DNA of 64,000 nucleotides from DAITBA01 sp036824005 (GCA_036824005.1 DAITBA010000002.1:186001-250000), one strand, 5' to 3'; counted from the first letter of the stretch, positions 7,949 through 17,178 are shown. The notes: generated from the sequence alone by a model not told the origin. Program-made: numbers and translations.

Positions 7949-9373
7949 GTGCTCCAAGTCTCCGACCAGGAAATCGACAACCGCCTGCGCGAAGAGAACC
8001 CCTGGTGGGTGGCTGGTGCGGGCATCGACCGGGACTATGCCGAGTTCCCTCGTCGCGCGTATCTGCCGCCGTTTGCGCGCCTCGCGCGCCAGGGGGCGCC
8101 GCAGCGCGCCGTGCTGCTGCTGGGGCCGCGCCGCGTGGGCAAGACCATCATGGTCTTCCACGCGATCGACGCTCTGTTGCGCGAGGGGGTGCCCGGCCGC
8201 GACATCCTCTACGTGTCGCTCGAGACCCCGACCTACTTCGGCCAGGGGCTGGACAGCTTGGTACGGCGCTTCCAACGCACTTTCGAGCGGCCCTCCGCCG
8301 GGCCGCTGTACGTGTTCTTCGACGAGATCCAGTACCTCAAGGGCTGGGAGGTGCACCTCAAGTCGCTCGTGGACACGCAACGCAACTGCCGCTTCGTCGC
8401 CACTGGCTCGGCCGCCGCGGCGCTCAAGCACAAGAGCGCGGAGAGCGGTGCCGGGCGTTTCACCGAGTTCGTGCTGCCGCCGTTGACCTTCTTCGAGTAC
8501 CTGCGCTTCACCGGGGCCGAAGACGATCTGGTCGGCGCCGACGGCGACCGCGACGACGCGGCACGCTTCAAGGCACTGGACATCGCCGGCCTGAACGAGA
8601 CCTTCATCACCTATCTGAACTTCGGCGGTTACCCAGAGGCCGTGTTCTCCGAGGCCGTACGCCGCAACCCGCGCCGCTACATCAAGAACGACATCATCGA
8701 CAAGGTGCTGCTGCGGGATCTGCCCAGCCTGTACGGCATCGCCGACGTGCAGGAACTGAACTCGCTGTTCAACACCGTGGCCTACAACTCGGCGGAGGAG
8801 ATCAGCCTGGAGGGGCTGGCGCAGTCCAGCGGCGTGAGCAAGCCCACGCTGGTGAAGTATCTCGACTACCTGGAGGCGGCCTTTCTCATCAAGCGCATCC
8901 ACCGCGTGGACGAGAACGCCGCGCGCTTCCGCAAGGCGATGACCTTCAAGGTGTACCTGACGAACCCCACGATGCGGGCCGCGCTGTTCGCGCCGCTGAC
9001 GGCCGACCACCCGGCCATCGCGCACCTGGTCGAGACGGCGGTCTTCAGCCAGTGGCTGCACAACGACGCCTACATCGAGTCGCTGCACTACGCACGCTGG
9101 AAGAAGGGCGAGGTCGACCTCGTCAGCCTCGACGCCCGGCAGAAGCCGCGCTTTGCCGTGGAGGTGAAGTGGACCGACCGGCCTTGGGACGACCCGCGCG
9201 AGGTAAAGGGTCTGGTCGAGTTCGCACGCCTGCACAAGCTGGGCAGGATGCCGCTGGTGACCACGCGGACGGCCAGGGGCGTGAAGACGGTCGACGGCGT
9301 CGAAGTCGAGTTCGCTCCGACCAGCCTGCACTGCTACACGGTGGGTCGCAATACGTTGGAGCGATCGAGGTGA
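7949..9373 (+). CDS. AAA family ATPase with C-terminal DUF4143
   Basis: This 474-residue protein has a Walker A GPRRVGKT near residue 60 and a Walker B FFDEIQYLKGWE near 125, the AAA_14 arrangement. A winged-helix segment (SSGVSKPTLVKYLDYLEAAF, ~295) and a DUF4143 nuclease-like C-terminus (KKGEVDLVSLD, AVEVKWTDRP near 395-410) follow. Proteins of this type are common in defence islands and mobile regions, but their substrates are mostly unknown. The GTG start has no clear ribosome binding site. An AT-rich leader with an inverted repeat TCAATCA/TGATTGA (7904-7935) lies just upstream and may hold its promoter. Confidence 0.85.
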   Translation: MLQVSDQEIDNRLREENPWWVAGAGIDRDYAEFPRRAYLPPFARLARQGAPQRAVLLLGPRRVGKTIMVFHAIDALLREGVPGRDILYVSLETPTYFGQGLDSLVRRFQRTFERPSAGPLYVFFDEIQYLKGWEVHLKSLVDTQRNCRFVATGSAAAALKHKSAESGAGRFTEFVLPPLTFFEYLRFTGAEDDLVGADGDRDDAARFKALDIAGLNETFITYLNFGGYPEAVFSEAVRRNPRRYIKNDIIDKVLLRDLPSLYGIADVQELNSLFNTVAYNSAEEISLEGLAQSSGVSKPTLVKYLDYLEAAFLIKRIHRVDENAARFRKAMTFKVYLTNPTMRAALFAPLTADHPAIAHLVETAVFSQWLHNDAYIESLHYARWKKGEVDLVSLDARQKPRFAVEVKWTDRPWDDPREVKGLVEFARLHKLGRMPLVTTRTARGVKTVDGVEVEFAPTSLHCYTVGRNTLERSR

Positions 9374-9579
9374 ACAATGCCACCCTCGGCCGCCACGGCA
9401 GCGCCCCGGACGATGACGTGCGCCTCACCTATGTCGCCATCACGCGCGCCACCCACGAGGCCTTTCTCACCTATTCGCGCCGCTCGGCGCTGGTCGAGCG
9501 CATGCTGGGCCGAGCCGACGATGTCCTGCACGGCGCGGGCATCCCGCGGCTGTCGCGCCTGCTAACATTGCCGCCATGA
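9370..9579 (+). pseudogene. C-terminal remnant of a UvrD/Rep-type helicase
   Basis: A 69-codon frame overlapping the end of the ATPase gene encodes DVRLTYVAITRATHEAFLTY followed by SRRSALVERML. The VAITRA string with a following Y is motif VI of SF1 helicases of the UvrD/PcrA/Rep family. Nothing of the other six motifs is present, so this is the last piece of a helicase left after a deletion. Its TGA overlaps the ATG of the alcohol dehydrogenase gene. Confidence 0.7.
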
Positions 9580-10562
9580 AAGCGATGCTTCTCACCGCGC
9601 CGCACACGCCACTCGTGCCGGCCGATCTGCCCGAGCCCGTGCCCGGCCCGGGCCAGGTGCGGCTGCGGGTACTGGCCTGCGCGGTCTGCCGCACCGATCT
9701 GCATGTCATCGACGGTGATCTGCCCGATCCCAAGCTGCCGCTGGTGCTCGGGCACGAGATCGTCGGGCGCGTCGAGGCGCTCGGACAGGGGGCGACACGC
9801 TTTCGGGTAGGCGAGCGGGTCGGCGTGCCCTGGTTGGGTGGCGCCTGCGGACAATGTCATTATTGCGATCGCGGCCAGGAGAACCTGTGCGAGGCGGCGG
9901 TATTCACCGGCTACACCCGCGACGGCGGTTTCGCCGAGCAGACCGTGGCCGACGAGCGCTTTTGCTTTGCCGTGCCGGAGCGCTTCGGCGATGCCGAGGC
10001 TACGCCGCTGCTGTGCGCAGGCCTCATCGGCTGGCGGACGTTCTCCAAAGCCGGCGCGCACGCGCAGCGCCTGGGCATTTATGGCTTCGGCGCCGCGGCG
10101 CATATCGTCGCCCAGGTGGCGCGGCACCTGGGCCGGCGCATCTTCGCCTTTACCCGGCGCGGCGATTCTGCGGCGCAGGATTTCGCGCGCCAGCTTGGCG
10201 CCGATTGGGTGGGCAGCTCCGACGACGATCCGCCGGAGAAGCTGGACGCGGCGCTGATCTTCGCTCCGGCGGGCGAGCTGGTGCCGCGGGCGCTGACGCA
10301 TCTGGACAAGGGCGGCACGGTGGTGTGCGGCGGCATTCACATGAGCGACATCCCGTCCTTCCCGTACCGCTGGCTGTGGCAGGAACGCACCATCACCTCG
10401 GTGGCGAATCTCACGCGTCGAGACGGCGAGGAGTTCATGCGCGTGGCGGCCGATGCACCACTGCACACCTCTGTTCAGGTCTACCCGCTCACGGACGCGA
10501 ACCGGGCCATCGACGATTTGCGTCAGGGGCGGGTGAGCGGCGCGGCGGTGCTGGTGCCGTAG
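9576..10562 (+). CDS. Zinc-dependent alcohol dehydrogenase family protein
   Basis: This is a 328-residue medium-chain dehydrogenase/reductase. The catalytic zinc ligands lie in CAVCRTDLHV (~37) and LGHEIVG (~60). The four structural-zinc cysteines are in GACGQCHYCDRGQENLC (~88-104). The Rossmann nucleotide site is YGFGAAAHI (~168). It should oxidise a small or medium alcohol, or reduce an aldehyde, with NAD(P); the substrate cannot be read from sequence. The start overlaps the helicase remnant by ATGA, which is probably a junction of the deletion rather than a working operon. Confidence 0.88.
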   Translation: MKAMLLTAPHTPLVPADLPEPVPGPGQVRLRVLACAVCRTDLHVIDGDLPDPKLPLVLGHEIVGRVEALGQGATRFRVGERVGVPWLGGACGQCHYCDRGQENLCEAAVFTGYTRDGGFAEQTVADERFCFAVPERFGDAEATPLLCAGLIGWRTFSKAGAHAQRLGIYGFGAAAHIVAQVARHLGRRIFAFTRRGDSAAQDFARQLGADWVGSSDDDPPEKLDAALIFAPAGELVPRALTHLDKGGTVVCGGIHMSDIPSFPYRWLWQERTITSVANLTRRDGEEFMRVAADAPLHTSVQVYPLTDANRAIDDLRQGRVSGAAVLVP

Positions 10563-10591
10563 CGGCAGGACGCGACGGCCATCTCTCCATC

Positions 10592-10831
10592 ATGAACTGG
10601 CTCGACAGGATCCCCCTTCTGGTCATCTTGCCAATCGCGATCTTCATGGCGCTTGCCCCGTTCGTGCCGGAGCCGCATCTGTGGGAGAAGATGCGGATGC
10701 TCGCGCAGGGGACCTTGCGGCGGCCGATCGATATCTTCGATTTGGTCTGGCACGGCGTCCCCCTGTTGCTCCTCGTGCTGAAGCTGGCACGCATGGTCGT
10801 CGCACGCCGGCCGGGATCGCGCGCGTCGTGA
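10592..10831 (+). CDS. Small two-helix membrane protein (RND-transporter-like in databases)
   Basis: This 79-residue protein begins MNWLDRIPLLVILPIAIF. It has a hydrophobic N-terminal helix, the segment APFVPEPHLWEKMRMLAQG, and a second helix (HGVPLLLLVLKLARMVV). Similar short proteins in beta- and gammaproteobacteria carry the label RND transporter, which the length does not support. It lies 29 bases after the dehydrogenase and may be co-transcribed with it. Function unknown. Confidence 0.7.
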   Translation: MNWLDRIPLLVILPIAIFMALAPFVPEPHLWEKMRMLAQGTLRRPIDIFDLVWHGVPLLLLVLKLARMVVARRPGSRAS

Positions 10832-10866
10832 CACCGGAACCGTAGCGTGCATTGGGGGGAGGGAGC

Positions 10867-11592
10867 ATGCGATATGAATTGTTCTACTGGCCGACCATTC
10901 AGGGCCGCGGCGAGTTCGTCCGGCTGGCGCTGGAAGAAGGCGGCGCCGACTATGTGGACGTGGCACGCGAAACGGGACCGGGCATGGGCGTGGACGCCAT
11001 GCTCCGATTGATGGGCGACGATGCGCTTGCACGCACGCCTTTCGCGCCGCCGTTCCTGCGCGCGGGCACGCAGGTGATCGGCCAGAGCGCGAACATCCTG
11101 CTCTATCTGGGCGCACGCCTGGGGCTGGCGCCGCGGCAGGAAGCGGGCCGGCTGTGGGCGCATCAGTTGCAGCTCACGATCGCCGACTTCGTGGCCGAGA
11201 TCCACGATACCCATCATCCGATCGCGGTCAGCCTCTACTATCACCAGCAAAAGAGCGAGGCGCGGCGTCGCACGCGACATTTTCTCGACGAGCGTGTGCC
11301 GAAATACCTCGGCTACCTCGAGCGCGTGCTGAGGGCCAACGGGAAGGGCAGGGGCCACATGGTCGGGCGTGTGGTCTCGTACGTGGATCTGTCCGTATTC
11401 CAGCTCATCGCCGGGCTGCGCTATGCCTTCCCGAAGACCATGGCGCGCATCGAGCCGGAATATCCGGGGCTGGTTGCACTGCACGGGCGCGTGGCGCGGC
11501 GGCCCAACATCGCGTCGTATCTCGCCTCGCAACGGCGCATCCCGTTCAATCAGGACGACGTCTTCCGATACTACCCGGAGCTGGAGGCATAA
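10867..11592 (+). CDS. Glutathione S-transferase family protein
   Basis: This 241-residue cytosolic GST has an N-terminal thioredoxin-fold domain (MRYELFYWPTIQGRGEFVRL; IGQSANILLYLG near 75). An all-helical C-terminal domain with VSYVDLSVFQLIAGL (~170) follows, where the ADxxxF-type helix cap is expected. It should conjugate glutathione to an electrophile. ATG 10867 is chosen because GGGGGGAGGG sits directly upstream. It stands alone between the small membrane protein and nnrU. Confidence 0.85.
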   Translation: MRYELFYWPTIQGRGEFVRLALEEGGADYVDVARETGPGMGVDAMLRLMGDDALARTPFAPPFLRAGTQVIGQSANILLYLGARLGLAPRQEAGRLWAHQLQLTIADFVAEIHDTHHPIAVSLYYHQQKSEARRRTRHFLDERVPKYLGYLERVLRANGKGRGHMVGRVVSYVDLSVFQLIAGLRYAFPKTMARIEPEYPGLVALHGRVARRPNIASYLASQRRIPFNQDDVFRYYPELEA

Positions 11593-11684
11593 GCACGGAC
11601 CAAGGCGGCAAGCCAAGGTAGCCGGGAGGGCGCGACTTCGGCATACTTCGGTCTCACCGTTCGTGCGCGACGAAGGGGGCCGCC

Positions 11685-12296
11685 ATGGCTGCTCTAACCA
11701 TTGGACTGCTCGTGTTTCTCGGCACGCATTCCATCCGCATCTTCGGCGATGGCTGGCGCAGCGCGCAGATCGCGCGACTGGGCGAGCAGCGCTGGAAATC
11801 TCTCTATGCGCTGGTATCGATGCTGGGGATGGTGCTGGTCGTGTGGGGCTATGGGCTGACGCGGGCGGAGCCTGTGATCGTCTGGGAGCCGCCCGGGTGG
11901 ACCCGTCATGTCACGCTATTGCTGATGCTGCCGGCGATGATCCTGTTCGTGGCTGCCTACGTTCCGGCCAACCGTATCAAGGCTGCGCTCGGCCATCCGA
12001 TGGTCGCTGGCACGAAGCTCTGGGCATTTGCCCACCTGCTCTCCAACGGCTGGCTCGGTGACGTGCTGCTATTCGGCACGTTTCTCGTCTGGGCGAGCCT
12101 GAACTTCGCCGCGGCGCGCCAGCGCGACCGGCGCGCGGACATTCGCCATCCGATCGGATCGCCCTCACGCGATGTCGCAACGGTGGTGATCGGCGTCGTG
12201 CTTTGGGCCTTGTTCGCGTTCACGCTGCACTCGTGGCTGATCGGCGTTTCCGTGCTGCCGCCGGTCGCTCTGCTTCGGGCTCTGCCGCTCGTTTAG
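11685..12296 (+). CDS. nnrU: NnrU family membrane protein
   Basis: This 203-residue integral membrane protein has about five or six hydrophobic helices. It carries the family signatures GTHSIRIFGDGWR near the start and HPMVAGTKLWAFAHLLSNGW in the middle. NnrU is associated with nitric oxide and nitrite metabolism in denitrifiers and resembles the isoprenylcysteine methyltransferase fold, but its biochemical role is unsettled. No nitrite or nitric oxide reductase genes are visible here, so the link to denitrification rests on the family alone. Confidence 0.85.
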   Translation: MAALTIGLLVFLGTHSIRIFGDGWRSAQIARLGEQRWKSLYALVSMLGMVLVVWGYGLTRAEPVIVWEPPGWTRHVTLLLMLPAMILFVAAYVPANRIKAALGHPMVAGTKLWAFAHLLSNGWLGDVLLFGTFLVWASLNFAAARQRDRRADIRHPIGSPSRDVATVVIGVVLWALFAFTLHSWLIGVSVLPPVALLRALPLV

Positions 12297-12397
12297 CGCC
12301 GCCGCACGCATGGCGGCGGTCGTGCCCGCAATGGCGCGGAACAAACGCGCCGCCTGGTGCTCGTATCGATAAGTCCCGGCGACAAGGGAGGTCAGCG

Positions 12398-13207
12398 ATG
12401 AAAGAAGAGAAAGCGGTCTGGTCGTGGCTCGTCGGCGCCATCTTTGCCATCGGCATCGGGGCGGCGTATTACTGGTACTTCGTCGAGCGCGAGACGGTTC
12501 CCGAACCGACGCCGGTGCAACCGCCCGCCGCGGAAGCGCAGGCGCCACCGCAGCCAAAGGCGGAACCTCAGATCCAGCATCCGATCGAGGAGGCGCAGGC
12601 GCAGCCTCTGCCTGCGCTGGGAGAGAGCGACGCGGCGATGAAGGATGCCTTGGCAGAACTGCTAGGGGCCAAGCCGCTGCGCGAGCTCATCAACCTGGAT
12701 GGCATCATCCGGCGCATCGTCGCCACCGTGGACAACCTGCCGCGGGAGAAGCTGGCGCAGCGGCACATGCCGGTGAAGCGCGTCGAGGGACGCTTCGTCG
12801 TCAGTGGCGCGGATCAGAGCCTGGTCATCGGCGCGCAGAACTACGCCCGCTACGGCACTTACGTGCGGCTGGCGGAGGCGACGGATGCCAGGAAGCTGGT
12901 GGCACTCTACGTGCGCTTCTATCCGCTCTTCCAGCAGGCCTATCGCGAGCTGGGATACCCCACCGGGTACTTCAATGATCGGCTGGTCGAGGTCATCGAC
13001 CACCTGCTGGCATCCCCGGAGGCGGCGCCGCCGGTCAAGCTGGTACAGCCCCATGTCGCCTATCAGTTCGCCGACCCGGAACTGGAGTCGCGCTCGGCGG
13101 GCCACAAGATCATGATCCGCATCGGCAGCGACAATGCCGGCCGCGTCAAGGCGAAGCTGCGGGAGATCCGGCGCGAGCTCACGAGCCGGTCCCCCGGGAA
13201 GTCGTGA
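12398..13207 (+). CDS. DUF3014 domain-containing membrane-anchored protein
   Basis: This 269-residue protein has one N-terminal transmembrane helix (SWLVGAIFAIGIGAAYYW, residues 9-26). A Pro/Ala/Gln-rich linker of about 50 residues is followed by a periplasmic DUF3014 domain from residue ~95 (LRELINLDGIIRRIVATVDN; YLRFYPLFQQAYRELGYP-like core). ATG 12398 is chosen because GGGAGG precedes it and the membrane anchor starts here. The function of DUF3014 is unknown. The next gene, also exported, is a pseudogene. Confidence 0.82.
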   Translation: MKEEKAVWSWLVGAIFAIGIGAAYYWYFVERETVPEPTPVQPPAAEAQAPPQPKAEPQIQHPIEEAQAQPLPALGESDAAMKDALAELLGAKPLRELINLDGIIRRIVATVDNLPREKLAQRHMPVKRVEGRFVVSGADQSLVIGAQNYARYGTYVRLAEATDARKLVALYVRFYPLFQQAYRELGYPTGYFNDRLVEVIDHLLASPEAAPPVKLVQPHVAYQFADPELESRSAGHKIMIRIGSDNAGRVKAKLREIRRELTSRSPGKS

Positions 13208-13234
13208 TGTCGGCGCGGTGAGCGGCGGGCAGCC

Positions 13235-13828
13235 ATGAAGCCGAACTCGCCCGCCTGGCGCGCGGCGCTCACACTTGGCGTCCTGCTCATGCAATTCGCA
13301 TGCGCGGGCATCCTTGCGGCGGCCGAAGCGACGCCGGAGATGGTCATCGACGTGGTGCGCAACGGCGGAGCCTTCATCGTCGATGCGCTGCTGATTGCGC
13401 CGATGCCGCGGCGCGATGCGTGGGCGATCCTCACCGACTTCGACGGCATGTCCGGCTTCGTGCCTAATCTGTCCGCAAGCGCGACGACGAGCCGCTAGGG
13501 CAATCGTCTCGTCATTGCGCAGGAGGGTGTTGCGCGCTTCGGGCCGCTGCGCTTTCCCTTCGAATCGGTGCGGGAAGTGTAGCTGCAACCGTACGACGTC
13601 GTTCATTCGCACAACATCCGCGGCAACATGCGCCAGCTCGACTCGGTCACGCGGCTCGGCGACGCCGAGGGGGGTACCCGTATCAGTTATCATGTCCGAG
13701 CCGTTCCCGGGTTCTGTTTCCCCGACTACGTGGGCGAGGGGCTCCTCCGACACGAAGTCCGGGAGCAGTTCGAGGCGATCATCAAGGAAGTGTTGCGTCG
13801 GCAGCGTGGCGGCGCCGCGGCCGATTGA
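13235..13828 (+). pseudogene. SRPBCC/START-type exported protein with two in-frame TAG codons
   Basis: One frame runs from ATG 13235 to TGA 13828 and encodes an exported (hydrophobic N-terminus) coenzyme Q-binding/START-like protein. It includes APMPRRDAWAILTDFDGMSG, then GNRLVIAQEGVARFGPLRF and VPGFCFPDYVGEGLLRHEVR. It is interrupted by TAG at 13496 and again at 13580, both in the same frame, with homologous-looking sequence continuing after each. TAG serves as an ordinary stop elsewhere in the window (nnrU, the dehydrogenase, the GlcD-like gene), so decay is more likely than recoding. Confidence 0.75.
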
Positions 13829-13888
13829 ACCAATCGCCTCCAAGTCAGTCAGGTGAATGAATCCGTCACGAGGAGGGCCGGGCAGCGC

Positions 13889-15160
13889 ATGGAATCCGAT
13901 GAGCATGAGAGCGCCGTGCGCGCGACGCTGGCGCGCGCGCACGGCGCGCGTGGTGCGCGGCCTTCGCCAAGGCGCCGGCTCTGGCGTCCGGCCGCATTCA
14001 TCACCGTCGTCGGTATGCTCGTCGGCGTCGCCGTCGCGGAGACGACTCAGCCAACGGTGCGCGATCCACGCGGCAACTGCGTTCCGGTCGGCACTTGGCT
14101 CGAGCCCGGCGGCCGCAGAACCGACGCGGCGATGCTGACCGCCGCCCTGGCGGGCAGCAGCGTCGTACTGTTGGGCGAGGAGCACGACTCCGCCGAGCAT
14201 CATCGCTGGCAGCTGCAGATGCTTGCTGCCCTGCATGCACGGAAGCCGGATCTTGTCATCGGCTTCGAGATGTTCCCGCGCCGCGTGCAACCGGCACTCG
14301 ATCGCTGGGTGGCGGGAGAACTCACGGAGGCGCAGTTTCTGCGCGAGACCGAGTGGCGGAAGGTGTGGACCTATGATCCGCAGCTCTATCTGCCCCTGTT
14401 CCACTTCGCGCGCATGAATGCGATTCCCATGGTGGCGCTCAATATCGAGCCGACGCTGACGCGCGCCGTGTCGGAGAAGGGCTTCGATGCCGTTGCCGAA
14501 GCGCAGCGCGATGGCGTGAGCCGGCCCGCGCCTGGCCAGTCCGCTTATCGCGATGCTCTGCGCGGCGCATATCGCGCCCACGAGCGCAAGGCCAGCGGCG
14601 ATCCGGCGGCCGACGAGCGGGCGTTCGATCGCTTCGTCGACAGCCAGCTCACCTGGGACCGCGCCATGGCACAGGCGCTGGAGGCGGCGCTGCGCAGGAA
14701 CCCCGGGGCACTTGCCGTCGGCATCGTCGGGCAGGGCCACGTCGTGAACGGCTGGGGCATTCCCCATCAGCTCGCCGATCTCGGAGTGAAGGGCGTGAAA
14801 TGGCTGCTGCCCTGGGATCGCGACGACGATTGCGGCCGGCTCGTCCCCGGCTATGCCCATGCCGTGTTCGGCGTTGCCGCGACCAAGGAGGAGGCGCAGC
14901 GCCCGCGGCTCGGCGTGTCCATGGACGCGGCGGTGGACGGCGTTTTGATTGCCGGCGTCGTGGGTGGCAGCGTCGCCGAGATGGCGGGGCTGCGCAGCGG
15001 CGACCTGATCACGGAGATTGGCGGGCGCCCGGCGCGTTCCCTTGATGACGTGCGGGTTGCGGTGCGCGGCGCCGGTGCGGGAACATGGCTGCCCATGCGC
15101 GTGCGTCGCGACGGCGCGGCGCTGGATCTGGTCGCGAAGTTCCCGCCCGGCGCGCCATGA
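13889..15160 (+). CDS. ChaN-type haem-binding-like protein fused to a PDZ domain
   Basis: This 423-residue exported protein has an N-terminal hydrophobic helix (AAFITVVGMLVGVAVA near residue 37). The ChaN/DUF399 domain shows VVLLGEEHDSAEHHRWQLQML (~95), VIGFEMFPRRVQPALDRW (~125) and VGIVGQGHVVNGWGIPHQL (~280). Its C-terminus (from ~335) is a PDZ domain (DGVLIAGVVGGSVAEMAGLR, SGDLITEIGGRP). ChaN proteins bind haem or iron. A PDZ fusion suggests a peptide-binding or protease-adaptor role. AGGAGGG at 13871 supports ATG 13889. The stop overlaps the M1 peptidase start by ATGA. Confidence 0.82.
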   Translation: MESDEHESAVRATLARAHGARGARPSPRRRLWRPAAFITVVGMLVGVAVAETTQPTVRDPRGNCVPVGTWLEPGGRRTDAAMLTAALAGSSVVLLGEEHDSAEHHRWQLQMLAALHARKPDLVIGFEMFPRRVQPALDRWVAGELTEAQFLRETEWRKVWTYDPQLYLPLFHFARMNAIPMVALNIEPTLTRAVSEKGFDAVAEAQRDGVSRPAPGQSAYRDALRGAYRAHERKASGDPAADERAFDRFVDSQLTWDRAMAQALEAALRRNPGALAVGIVGQGHVVNGWGIPHQLADLGVKGVKWLLPWDRDDDCGRLVPGYAHAVFGVAATKEEAQRPRLGVSMDAAVDGVLIAGVVGGSVAEMAGLRSGDLITEIGGRPARSLDDVRVAVRGAGAGTWLPMRVRRDGAALDLVAKFPPGAP

Positions 15161-17175
15161 CCGGCCGTATCCGCGCCGGGGCCTTGGCGTTGCTGGCGCT
15201 CGCCTGCAGCGCATGGGTGTTCGCGGCGCGGGAGCGCGATGTGCCGCGCTACGAATTGACAATTCGCCTCGATCCGAACGCGCGCCGGATCGAGGGCGAG
15301 GCGATCCTCGATCTGCCGGCCGATGCGAAGAGCATCGTGCTGTCGCGCCGCTTCAACATCGAAGCCGTCGCGCTCGAGGGCCGGGCCCACGCCGCGAAGC
15401 CGACGGAAACGGGAGCGTTGCAGGCTATTGCGCTGCCGGCAGGTGGTGGTCCCCGGCGCATGACAGTGCGTTGGAGCGGGGAGTTGGCGCCGCTCGACGC
15501 CACGCTCGATCACCGGCAGGTGCTGGGCCGTATGGCACCCTACGCCAGCGCTGAAGGCAGCTTTTTGCCGGCGGGTGCGGCCTGGTACCCCCAGGTGCCG
15601 GAACAGCTTGCCAGCTACCGGCTGACGCTGGAGTTGCCCGCCGGACAGCGCGGGCTGGTGCCGGGAAGACTGATCGAGGAAACCGAGAGTAGTGGAGGCT
15701 ACCGGGTGCGCTTCGAGTTCGCGCAGCCGGCGGAGGGCATCGACCTCATGGCCGGGCCCTATCGGGTGCAGGAGCGCGCGCTCGCCACACGCAGCGGCAG
15801 GTCCATCGCGTTGCGCACCTATTTCCATCCGCGTGTTGCCGATCTCGCGCCTGCCTACCTCGATGCTCTGGCGGGCTATTTCGACCTCTACGAAGGCTGG
15901 ATCGGCGAGTATCCGTTCGACTCGTTCAGCGTCGTGTCCAGTCCGCTTCCCACCGGCTTCGGCATGCCGGCCCTGACCTATCTCGGCGAGAACGTCCTGC
16001 GCCTGCCCTTCATCCGCGAAACCTCGCTTGGCCACGAGGTGCTGCACAACTGGTGGGGCAACGGCGTCTATCCCGATTACCGGCGCGGCAACTGGTCCGA
16101 GGGGCTGACGACCTTCATGGCAGACTACGCCTACCGCGAGCGACGGGGCGAGGAGCCGGCGCGGGCGATGCGCCTGAGCTGGCTGCGCGACATCGCGGCC
16201 ATCACGCCGGGCGAGGACTTTCCGATTCGCCAGTTCACCTCGCGCAGCCACGGCACGTCGCAGATCGTCGGCTACAACAAGGTGGCAATGTTTTTCTTCA
16301 TGCTGCGCGATACCATCGGGCGCGACACGTTTGACGTCGGTGTGCGCGCGTTCTATCGCGAGCATCGTTTCCGGACGGTCGGCTGGACCGAGTTGCGCCA
16401 GGCTTTCGAGCGCGCATCGGGGCGCAACCTGGAGCAGTTGTTTGCCCAGTGGCTGGAGCGGCGCGGCGTACCGGAGGTCAAGCTCGCCGGGGCTGCGGTC
16501 GTGCGCCACGGTGACCGGCATGCCGTGACGGTGCGCATCGAGCAGGACGGCCCGCCATTCAAGGTGACGGTGCCGGTGCGCGTGAGCACCGACGGCGGTA
16601 CGGTCGCGCACACGGTCGAACTGAGCGGCGCGTCGGCACAGCAGACCATTGCGCTGCCGGGCAAGGCGCGGTTCGTGGAGCTGGACCCGGAGTTCCGCGT
16701 GCTGCGCCGGCTTGCCCCCGAGGAGGCGCCGCCGATCATGCGCGAGGTGATGATCGATCCCGGCGCCGGCTACCTCGTCCTCGACCAAGACCGGCAGTGG
16801 CAGACGTCGGCGCAGCGGCTGGCAGCGGCATTGCTCGACACGAATCCCGCGCCGCTGCGCCGCGGCGACCCGCTGCCGGGCAACTCCCTGGTGATATTCG
16901 GCAGTCATGACGAGATCGATCGCTGGTTGGTGGCCAACGCGCTGCCATCGCGTCCGGAGGAACTGCCGACCAAGGGCAGCGCGCAAGCGTGGGTCATCGG
17001 CCGTGTTGGCATGAAGCCGATCCTGGTCGTATCGGCGCGCGACGCCCAGGCATTGGCGAAGCTGGAACGGCCGCTGCCGCACTATGGGCGGGAGAGTTAT
17101 GTCGTCTTCGAGGACGCTCGTGCCGGTGAGCGCGGGGTGTGGCCGGCGCAGCCGCAGAGGATCACGGTCGACTGA
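15157..17175 (+). CDS. M1 family aminopeptidase, exported
   Basis: This 672-residue protein has a signal-peptide-like N-terminus (residues 1-23) and an M1 beta-sandwich domain. The gluzincin active site HEVLHNWWGNG starts near residue 293 and the third zinc ligand E lies 17 residues later in NWSEG. The family usually has 18, so the loop is one residue short. It should remove N-terminal residues from peptides in the periplasm. ATGA overlap with the ChaN-PDZ gene implies coupled synthesis. The C-terminal 130 residues are of uncertain fold. Confidence 0.85.
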   Translation: MTGRIRAGALALLALACSAWVFAARERDVPRYELTIRLDPNARRIEGEAILDLPADAKSIVLSRRFNIEAVALEGRAHAAKPTETGALQAIALPAGGGPRRMTVRWSGELAPLDATLDHRQVLGRMAPYASAEGSFLPAGAAWYPQVPEQLASYRLTLELPAGQRGLVPGRLIEETESSGGYRVRFEFAQPAEGIDLMAGPYRVQERALATRSGRSIALRTYFHPRVADLAPAYLDALAGYFDLYEGWIGEYPFDSFSVVSSPLPTGFGMPALTYLGENVLRLPFIRETSLGHEVLHNWWGNGVYPDYRRGNWSEGLTTFMADYAYRERRGEEPARAMRLSWLRDIAAITPGEDFPIRQFTSRSHGTSQIVGYNKVAMFFFMLRDTIGRDTFDVGVRAFYREHRFRTVGWTELRQAFERASGRNLEQLFAQWLERRGVPEVKLAGAAVVRHGDRHAVTVRIEQDGPPFKVTVPVRVSTDGGTVAHTVELSGASAQQTIALPGKARFVELDPEFRVLRRLAPEEAPPIMREVMIDPGAGYLVLDQDRQWQTSAQRLAAALLDTNPAPLRRGDPLPGNSLVIFGSHDEIDRWLVANALPSRPEELPTKGSAQAWVIGRVGMKPILVVSARDAQALAKLERPLPHYGRESYVVFEDARAGERGVWPAQPQRITVD

Positions 17176-17178
17176 CGC

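Noticed and set aside
13496..13582. Pyrrolysine or amber recoding to read through the two TAG codons.
   Set aside because: TAG ends several normal genes in the window, no Pyl genes are seen, and the protein family has no known recoding. Pseudogene is simpler, though reads should be checked.
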